A stretch of DNA of 64,000 nucleotides from assembly GCF_026342435.1 (NCBI RefSeq), contig NZ_JAPEMT010000001.1:1358501-1422500 (forward strand), read 5' to 3'. The position numbers were made by a program, and so were the translations under genes. Position 1 is the first letter of the stretch. Each line of letters opens with the position of its first letter. Origin of the DNA: Streptomyces sp. NBC_00237. Its GTDB lineage: Bacteria > Actinomycetota > Actinomycetes > Streptomycetales > Streptomycetaceae. This document shows, one piece after another, positions 59,100 through 64,000 of the stretch. The notes beneath the pieces were generated by a model. It was not told where the DNA came from, ran no database searches, and was given only the letters and a program-made list of their open reading frames with translations.

Positions 59100-60086
59100 C
59101 TACAGGGTCACGTCGGTCGACATGTACTCGATGGCCACAGGATTCGTGCCGTCGTACAGCGCGGTGAAGTTCATCGTCGGCTTGATCACGTCGAACCCAT
59201 CGACGGTCGGGGGCCCCTCGTCGAACCGGACCGCCGGGAGCTTGATCCGGAACGTCTCGTAGTGGGTGGCCGCGATCAGCGGCCCGATGAACTCGATGAC
59301 CAGGCTGGTCGCCGCGTCGCTGGTGTGGAGGTCGTCGAGAGTGGTGTCGACGTAGTCCATCTCCAAGCTGCCGGTGATCTTGACCTGTTCGTTGGAGATC
59401 GGCTCCTTCTTCAACGCGCTGCTGTTCGCATAGAACCGGTCCACGGCCATGCCGCGCTCGATCTTCACCGAGACCTTCCGGATGCCGTCCCGCGCGGTCT
59501 CCGTGCCGTAACTGCCGGTCCTCACGCCGAGTTGACCGAAGTGGAACGGGCTCATCGACGGGTACGTTGCCGCAGCTAGGGTCTGTCCCTCGTCGCAGTC
59601 CTTCGCGTCGATGTCGAAGCTAGCGGTGAGCATCTCCCCGACTGAGCAGGAGAATTCGGCCCCAGTGATCTTGCAGCCCACGAACGACTTGTCGGTCACC
59701 GCCCCCGTCGTGAGAGGGATGCCCTTCTGGATCATCAACGACTTGCCCGCGACGTCCGCGAGCGTGTGCGTCTGGAGGTACGCCGCGGTGGCCGCCTGCT
59801 GCACCGGAGTCACCGAGGTGCCCATCAAGGTCTGGAGCAGCACACCCATGCCTTTGTTGGTGACCTCCATCTCCAGCGAGCCGGACGCCTCGCGCTGCGT
59901 CACCACGCGGCGAGAGGACAGGGGCATCAGGCGACCGGCCGCGATGCCTGCCGATTGCGCGGTGGTTTTCTTGAGGACGATGCTCTCTTTGGTGAACTCG
60001 ATGAACTTGGTGGGCGCGAGGAACGTCCCATAGGACGACTCGGCCGCGATGCCGACCTGCGCGCCAAGACCTGATCCGATGGCCAT
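59100..60086 (-). CDS. Phage major tail (tube) protein
   Basis: This is a 328-aa tail-tube subunit. The start AIGSGLGAQVGIAAESSYGTF is typical of actinophage tail tubes. The body is beta-rich with strands such as SGSLEMEVTNKGMGVLLQTLMG and TASFDIDAKDCDEG, and the C-terminus reads YDGTNPVAIEYMSTDVTL. Such proteins stack as hexameric rings around the tape measure. It directly precedes the chaperone genes in transcription order. Confidence 0.87.
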   Translation of the reverse strand: MAIGSGLGAQVGIAAESSYGTFLAPTKFIEFTKESIVLKKTTAQSAGIAAGRLMPLSSRRVVTQREASGSLEMEVTNKGMGVLLQTLMGTSVTPVQQAATAAYLQTHTLADVAGKSLMIQKGIPLTTGAVTDKSFVGCKITGAEFSCSVGEMLTASFDIDAKDCDEGQTLAAATYPSMSPFHFGQLGVRTGSYGTETARDGIRKVSVKIERGMAVDRFYANSSALKKEPISNEQVKITGSLEMDYVDTTLDDLHTSDAATSLVIEFIGPLIAATHYETFRIKLPAVRFDEGPPTVDGFDVIKPTMNFTALYDGTNPVAIEYMSTDVTL

Positions 60087-60089
60087 GCC

Positions 60090-60314
60090 TCAGTCCTCCA
60101 GCTTCTGCGGCTTGGCCGCGGGCATCTTCTTCACTGCGGCCGGGATGGGCTTCTCGTCCCGTGGTTCCTCGACTGGCTCCCACACAGCGGTCTGGCAGAC
60201 GTACCCGTCGAACCGCGCGTCGGGGACCTCAACCACCTCGTCCGGCTGCACGGTCCTGCTGCCGAGTTCCGGCACGGTGACCGGCTCGGCGCCGATGTAG
60301 CGCACTCGCGCCAT
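60090..60314 (-). CDS. Small phage protein, unknown
   Basis: This is a 74-aa protein: a beta-rich N-terminal half (VRYIGAEPVTVPELGSRTVQPDEVVEVPD) and a Lys/Pro/Glu-rich tail (DEKPIPAAVKKMPAAKPQKLED). Similar small proteins sit among head-tail joining genes of actinophages. Function is unknown. It lies 3 bp before the tail-tube gene in the same operon. Confidence 0.7.
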   Translation of the reverse strand: MARVRYIGAEPVTVPELGSRTVQPDEVVEVPDARFDGYVCQTAVWEPVEEPRDEKPIPAAVKKMPAAKPQKLED

Positions 60315-60329
60315 GGGCTGACTCCCTTG

Positions 60330-60797
60330 TCAGATGCGGGCGCGGCAGGAGACCGTGAACGCGATCCCTGCCCGTACGCCCTGATCAGTGGTGAACTGCT
60401 GAAGTGCCGCCCTCGTCAGGTGCGACCACAGGACCGTCCCGCCGAGCGTTGGTGCCTCGGGTGCACCTCCGGAAGCGCGGATCGCGTCCTCGACCACGGC
60501 CAGCAGCGCGAACGCCCGCTCCCTGCGCGGCCCGATCTCCAGATCCCCGGACCACGACTCGACCCAGCACGAGATCGACAACTCCTCGTCGCGCCGCCGG
60601 GCCCCGGCATACGCGAAGTCCTGGACGAGCTCGGCCGCCGTGTCGGCCCCGGGTGCCCAGCCGACGACGACGAGGTCCGCGTCCGCCATATCGCCGACCG
60701 GCGGCCCGTCGAGCACCTCCACCTCGGCCAGCGCCGGCGCCGCCCGCAGGATGCCGAGCAGCGCCGTGATCGCCCCAGGAACAGCGGAGGTTGCCAT
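60330..60797 (-). CDS. Phage tail terminator/minor tail candidate
   Basis: This is a 155-aa protein. The helix AITALLGILRAAPALAEVEVLDGPP and strands such as DADLVVVGWAPG and EELSISCWVESWSGD, then RRERAFALLAVVEDAIRA, fit the small alpha/beta fold of tail terminators (gpU-like). Identification is by fold impression and position before the tail tube. It abuts the connector gene with no spacer. Confidence 0.6.
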   Translation of the reverse strand: MATSAVPGAITALLGILRAAPALAEVEVLDGPPVGDMADADLVVVGWAPGADTAAELVQDFAYAGARRRDEELSISCWVESWSGDLEIGPRRERAFALLAVVEDAIRASGGAPEAPTLGGTVLWSHLTRAALQQFTTDQGVRAGIAFTVSCRARI

Positions 60798-61616
60798 CTA
60801 CCCCACCCCCGGTGGCAGCCGGTACGGCTCCATGAGCTGCAACGCCCTGTTCGGGATCGCGTAGCCGAACCCGGCGATCGGCTCGGACACCGAGTAATCG
60901 TCCCCGCCTGCCTGCGGGCGACCCGGGCCCTGCTGGGTGCGCCACAGGTGCTGAAGGATGATTCGAGCCGCCGAGGTGAGCGCCGCTGGAATGACCCGGC
61001 GACCCGCGGTGTACGTGACCTTCACCGGCCCAGATAGCGCCCCGCCGTCGAGCCGCCGCACGACCCCGGTGTCCGGGTCGATGTCGAGGTCCACGACGTC
61101 CGTTACGGCACCGGAGGAGAGCAGCGGATCGACTGCGGTAAGCGTGAGGACCGGTGTCGTCCGCAGGGCCAGCGTCCGGGCCCGGCGCACGTCGTGCCGC
61201 TCGACGACAGTACGGACGATGACCGGGCCGCACAGCGACTCGATGCCTGCGGTGATGGACTCGACCCAGCTGCGGATCTCGTCGTCGTCGCTGGGGCGTG
61301 TCTTGTTCAGGTGCTTCTTCGCGTCGGCGAGGGAGAGGATGCCCGGCGGCATCGCCTCCCGTACGTCGAAGCTGTCGGTGTAGGCCCCGGCACAGACCCC
61401 GGTGGCAATCCACCGCACGGTGTGCCGCCCGGCCTGGACGGTCGGGTAGTCGTAGGCGTAGGTCCCGGTGGACACCGGGCCCACAGGGGAGATGGTGCTC
61501 GACGTCCCGTCCGGTAGAGCGATGGTCACGGCCATGGACCCGGCGTTCGCCAGGGCTCCGGCCGCGTCGCGGACGGTCGTCCCGAGCGGGACCACCGCCC
61601 CGAGGTCGTACGGCAT
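60798..61616 (-). CDS. Phage head-tail connector with N-terminal Ig-like domain
   Basis: This is a 272-aa protein. Residues 1-85 look like a beta-sandwich (GAVVPLGTTVRDAAGALANAG, YAYDYPTVQAGRHTVRWIATG). From about 95 the helical connector fold begins (LSLADAKKHLNKTRPSDDDEIRSWVESITAGIESLCG). This is the gp6-like adaptor that joins portal to tail. The extra domain may decorate the neck. The C-terminus reads GFGYAIPNRALQLMEPYRLPPG. Confidence 0.75.
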   Translation of the reverse strand: MPYDLGAVVPLGTTVRDAAGALANAGSMAVTIALPDGTSSTISPVGPVSTGTYAYDYPTVQAGRHTVRWIATGVCAGAYTDSFDVREAMPPGILSLADAKKHLNKTRPSDDDEIRSWVESITAGIESLCGPVIVRTVVERHDVRRARTLALRTTPVLTLTAVDPLLSSGAVTDVVDLDIDPDTGVVRRLDGGALSGPVKVTYTAGRRVIPAALTSAARIILQHLWRTQQGPGRPQAGGDDYSVSEPIAGFGYAIPNRALQLMEPYRLPPGVG

Positions 61617-61618
61617 GG

Positions 61619-62266
61619 TCAGCCTCCGCTCAGGGTGGGTCCGGAACGGATGTGAGAGCCGAGTGCCGCCACAGCCCCGGTGCCTGCGGAGAGGACGCCG
61701 CCGCGTGACGCGTTCAGGGACGCGATGCCCGCGACGTCGTCAACCCCGGTGTCTCGGTGCGCCTCGATGAGGAGCGACAGATCGGTGTGGTCCGCCCACG
61801 CGGGTGAGGGCGCGGAGCGGAGCACCGACCACGTGGTGCCGTCCGGGGCGGCCTCCCAGTACAAGGTCCCGGCGTCCTCGCGCAGCCGCAGCCACGCGTG
61901 AGCCACCGCGTCATACGGCGGGAAGAGCGCGCCAGCATCGGCCCAGCCGGTGCGCAGGTACAGGCCCAACACTCCGGCCGCCCGGTCCACGATGACCCCG
62001 GCGTTCGTCCCGGCCGTCCCCGTGAGGACGAGCAGGGACACCGAGGCCAGCGACGCACCCCCCGGAGCCGGAGGGTCCACCCGTGCGGAGATCTGCCCCC
62101 AGCTCAGTGACCACGCAGCCGCCGACCACAGCGCCGCGTACCCCTGCGTACAGGGGATGAGCGCCCGCCCACCCGCCTCGGTGACCGGGCCATACGACTG
62201 CGGCCACAGAACCGGGTCCACCACCCCATCCCCGAAGGAGTCGCGCAGAAGGGCGAAGCTGCCCAC
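61619..62266 (-). CDS. Phage protein with concanavalin-like domain
   Basis: This is a 215-aa protein built almost entirely of one beta-sandwich. Key segments are DSFGDGVVDPVLWPQSYGPV, LIPCTQGYAALWSAAAWSL and VAHAWLRLREDAGTLYWEAA. The same series of segments occurs in the minor tail protein at 51755-54190 (residues about 100-280). It lies among head-tail genes, so it may decorate the capsid or neck and bind polysaccharide (inference). It starts 4 bp after the upstream gene. Confidence 0.75.
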   Translation of the reverse strand: MGSFALLRDSFGDGVVDPVLWPQSYGPVTEAGGRALIPCTQGYAALWSAAAWSLSWGQISARVDPPAPGGASLASVSLLVLTGTAGTNAGVIVDRAAGVLGLYLRTGWADAGALFPPYDAVAHAWLRLREDAGTLYWEAAPDGTTWSVLRSAPSPAWADHTDLSLLIEAHRDTGVDDVAGIASLNASRGGVLSAGTGAVAALGSHIRSGPTLSGG

Positions 62267-62270
62267 TGCC

Positions 62271-62609
62271 TCACCCGCGAGTTCGGCGAGTGCGGCGCCT
62301 CGGCGCGGACTCGGAAGACTCCTCCTCGACGGGGGATTCGTCCGCGTCCTCCTCGACGGTGGAGTCCTCGGCCGGAGGAGTCAGTGACCGCGGTTCCCCA
62401 GGTTCCGCAGTTGCCAACTCCACGGACGCCCCGGAGGCCCGCCGTTCCGCCTGCCGGTCGACGTGCGTGGCGACGTCCTCGAAGTGGGCGCGGGTGTCGC
62501 GGTTGTAGATCGCGTCATCGGTGCTGATGAGTTCCCCGGCCGCGATGACGCGGGTGATCCCGCCGACCTCAGCAGCGAACGGCTCAGAACAGCGCTTGAT
62601 GGTTGCCAT
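62271..62609 (-). CDS. Small phage protein with acidic tail, unknown
   Basis: This is a 112-aa protein. The first half is compact (IKRCSEPFAAEVGGITRVIAAGELISTDDAIY). The second half is Glu/Ser-rich (EDSTVEEDADESPVEEESSE) and ends in a basic RRRTRRTRG. Its place after the capsid genes suggests a head-associated role. I do not recognise a family. Confidence 0.7.
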   Translation of the reverse strand: MATIKRCSEPFAAEVGGITRVIAAGELISTDDAIYNRDTRAHFEDVATHVDRQAERRASGASVELATAEPGEPRSLTPPAEDSTVEEDADESPVEEESSESAPRRRTRRTRG

Positions 62610-62618
62610 GTCGGCTCC

Positions 62619-63026
62619 TCAGTGAGCGGCCGGACGGCGCCGGGCCCCGGTCAAGACGCAGGTCGCGCCGAACGTTCCACCGGTCGTGGCTCCCGAAGTC
62701 GTTGCGACGATCCGTACGTACCGCTGGCCACCGGTGTAGCCGACCTCGAACACCGCGTCATCCGCAGTATTCGCGATCGACGGCAGCGAGCCCTGGACGA
62801 ACGAGGCGTCGACCGTGCTCCATACCGAGTTGTCGGGGCTGTCCTGCATGGTGACGGCGACCGTGCCGTCCGTCATGGTCCCGGTGTGGACGATGAACAT
62901 CGCCGAGCGGAACGCGTTGGAGTTGTAGTGCCGATCCACGGTGATCCCGTTGGCGGCACCGTTGGTGCGGGTGGCCACCGCGAGGGCGGGGCGAGCCACG
63001 CATTCGCTGTAGACGGTCCTGCGCAT
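62619..63026 (-). CDS. Phage head-associated beta-rich protein
   Basis: This is a 135-aa protein. It contains SAMFIVHTGTMTDGTVAVTMQDSPDNSVWSTV-type strands and VGYTGGQRYVRIVATTSGATTGG. The pattern is that of small proteins encoded just after the major capsid gene in many phages, of which some are capsid decoration proteins. That role is inferred from position. A hairpin separates it from the capsid gene. Confidence 0.68.
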   Translation of the reverse strand: MRRTVYSECVARPALAVATRTNGAANGITVDRHYNSNAFRSAMFIVHTGTMTDGTVAVTMQDSPDNSVWSTVDASFVQGSLPSIANTADDAVFEVGYTGGQRYVRIVATTSGATTGGTFGATCVLTGARRRPAAH

Positions 63027-63053
63027 GAGTCCTCTCTCTCCTCGAAAGCGAAA

Positions 63054-63082
63054 CGGGGCCGGGACGCGCAGCCCTGGCCCCG
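63054..63082 (-). terminator. Hairpin after the capsid gene
   Basis: CGGGGCC (63054-63060) pairs with GGCCCCG (63076-63082), and GGG with CCC inside, with one bulged base and an 8-nt loop. It lies 20 bp past the capsid stop on the minus strand. It may attenuate transcription so that capsid is made in excess over downstream genes. Confidence 0.65.
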
Positions 63083-63101
63083 CTCTGCTGTGACCGTTCG
63101 G

Positions 63102-64000
63102 TCAGCCGACCTTGTTCATCCGGAACGCACCGTCGTTCACGCTGTCGGCGCCGACCCGGTAGTACGCGTACCAGCCGCGCTGGCCGGTCGGCCGCCGGTT
63201 CGGGCCGACGAGGTGCGGGATGAACTCCACGGTCATGCCCACGCGGTCGGCGATCACGTAGTTCGAGAAGTCGCCGTAGATCAGGTTGCGGCTGCCGGTG
63301 GTGACCGTGCTGGTCATCGCCTCCGCCTCGTAGGTGCTGCGGCCGAGGAGCTGCGAGGGCTGGTCGCCCTGGAGCTGCACCCACATGCCCGCGCCGCCCG
63401 CAGTGTCGAACTGCCGCACCACGTTGTAGATGCTGCGGTGGCCCAGCCACGAGGCACCCATCCGGTACCGGGCAGGGAGGCTGTTGTCGAGCCCGTACAC
63501 CGAGGTCAGCGGCACGGTGTTCGTGCCCTGCGTCAGCTCTGCCGCCGTACCCGTCAGCGCGGTCACGATGCCGAACGGCTCACCGGAGCCGGTGCCGTTG
63601 ATGAACTTGGTGGCCTCCAGCTCGTCCCGGCCGAACGCCAGGAGCCGCGCCACTTCCTGCGTCGCGTTGGCCTGGTCCTCCATGGCCTCGATACTGATCG
63701 GCACGAAACCCTGCGCCTTGTGCAGCTGCACGCTCGGCTGCGCGAACGTCGGCGCGTTGTCGCTCGCCTCCGTCGCCTCGGCCGCGAACGACCACGACAC
63801 AGACCCGGCGGAAACCCCGTTCCAAACGTCCCCGGTCGCGACGACGCTCCGGGCCACCTGGCGGATCTGGTTCAGCGAACCGTTCGCCGTGATGATCACC
63901 GTCGGGTCGAGCTGGAACGGCACCAGGTAGCCGCCCGCGCTGTCCGTGAGGGACATCGCACGCTCCAGCGCCTGCTGTTCCTCAACCGCGATCATGTGCC
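63102..64000 (-). CDS. HK97-type major capsid protein, 5' end outside window
   Basis: The last ~300 residues are visible; the reading frame stays open to the window edge, so the N-terminus is missing. Features of the HK97 fold family are clear: SAGGYLVPFQLDP at the mature start, QLHKAQGFVPISIEAMED, FGRDELEATKFINGTGSGEPFGIV and a C-terminal FIPHLVGPNRRPTGQRGWYAYYRVG. The region before it usually carries a scaffold (delta) domain. It forms the icosahedral shell. The first visible codons would be about residue 1 of the mature form if a protease removes the delta domain. Confidence 0.92.
   Translation of the reverse strand, partial: HMIAVEEQQALERAMSLTDSAGGYLVPFQLDPTVIITANGSLNQIRQVARSVVATGDVWNGVSAGSVSWSFAAEATEASDNAPTFAQPSVQLHKAQGFVPISIEAMEDQANATQEVARLLAFGRDELEATKFINGTGSGEPFGIVTALTGTAAELTQGTNTVPLTSVYGLDNSLPARYRMGASWLGHRSIYNVVRQFDTAGGAGMWVQLQGDQPSQLLGRSTYEAEAMTSTVTTGSRNLIYGDFSNYVIADRVGMTVEFIPHLVGPNRRPTGQRGWYAYYRVGADSVNDGAFRMNKVG

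Larger units (their letters stand above)
44953..64000 (-). mobile_element. Siphovirus-type prophage, partial (left part)
   Basis: From 63995 down to 48540 nearly all genes run leftwards in late-phage order: capsid, connector, tail completion, tail tube, G/T chaperones with frameshift, tape measure, minor tail, tail fibre, endolysin, holin, and a membrane collagen-like protein. Genes abut or overlap by a few bases. The left end carries a regulator/hydrolase cargo and a candidate att site. Capsid N-terminus, protease, portal, terminase, replication and integrase genes are outside the window. I see no broken structural gene in the visible part. Confidence 0.9.

Overview
The window reads as a chromosomal segment of a Streptomyces-like actinomycete. 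The DNA is very GC-rich, third codon positions are almost all G or C, and GTG starts are common. Typical Streptomyces loci are present: a CebR-controlled cebEFG-bglC cellobiose locus with a perfect 14-bp CebR box, a DasR-type palindrome in front of a chitin-active LPMO, three tRNA-Lys(CUU) genes, and GC-rich intergenic repeats. An actinophage-type prophage fills the right third.

Layout. 0.6-3.8 kb: a secreted NlpC/P60-like wall hydrolase translationally coupled to an SPFH membrane protein, then an AA10 LPMO. 3.9-5.0 kb: a gene-free block of repeats, including four 83-bp tandem copies. 5-8.2 kb: a beta-propeller/amidohydrolase fusion. 8.4-20.5 kb: an import and catabolism region made of an IclR regulator, an Ehu-like ABC importer, a DUF3830 protein, an amidase, a 2-hydroxyacid dehydrogenase and two Asp/Glu-racemase-superfamily proteins, interrupted by a methyltransferase, a DD-carboxypeptidase and two small membrane proteins. 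20.7-25.5 kb: an LLM-class flavoprotein, a PAS-GGDEF-EAL c-di-GMP enzyme and an M6 metalloprotease. 25.6-26.7 kb: the third tRNA-Lys and two small conserved proteins.

27.0-31.5 kb holds the most interesting host locus. It encodes an Upf1-like SF1 helicase, a 553-aa protein I do not recognise, and a PD-(D/E)XK nuclease with a four-cysteine Fe-S pattern. Together the nuclease and helicase look like a Dna2 enzyme split into two genes, with an extra partner. 31.6-38.8 kb: a histidine phosphatase, a TPR regulator, a spermidine-synthase-like protein and a two-component system. 38.8-44.8 kb: bglC-cebG-cebF-cebE with divergent cebR.

From about 44.95 kb to the right edge lies a leftward-transcribed siphovirus-type prophage. 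It starts at a sequence resembling a tRNA 3' end, a candidate attachment site. Next comes a cargo block (XRE regulator, three small coupled genes, TPR regulator, HAD hydrolase). The late genes then run from right to left: HK97-like capsid, head-tail connector, tail terminator candidate, tail tube, tail chaperones made by a -1 frameshift at CCCAAAA, tape measure, minor tail, tail fibre, endolysin, holin, a coiled-coil membrane protein and a collagen-like protein. Integrase, terminase, portal and the capsid N-terminus would lie beyond 64 kb.
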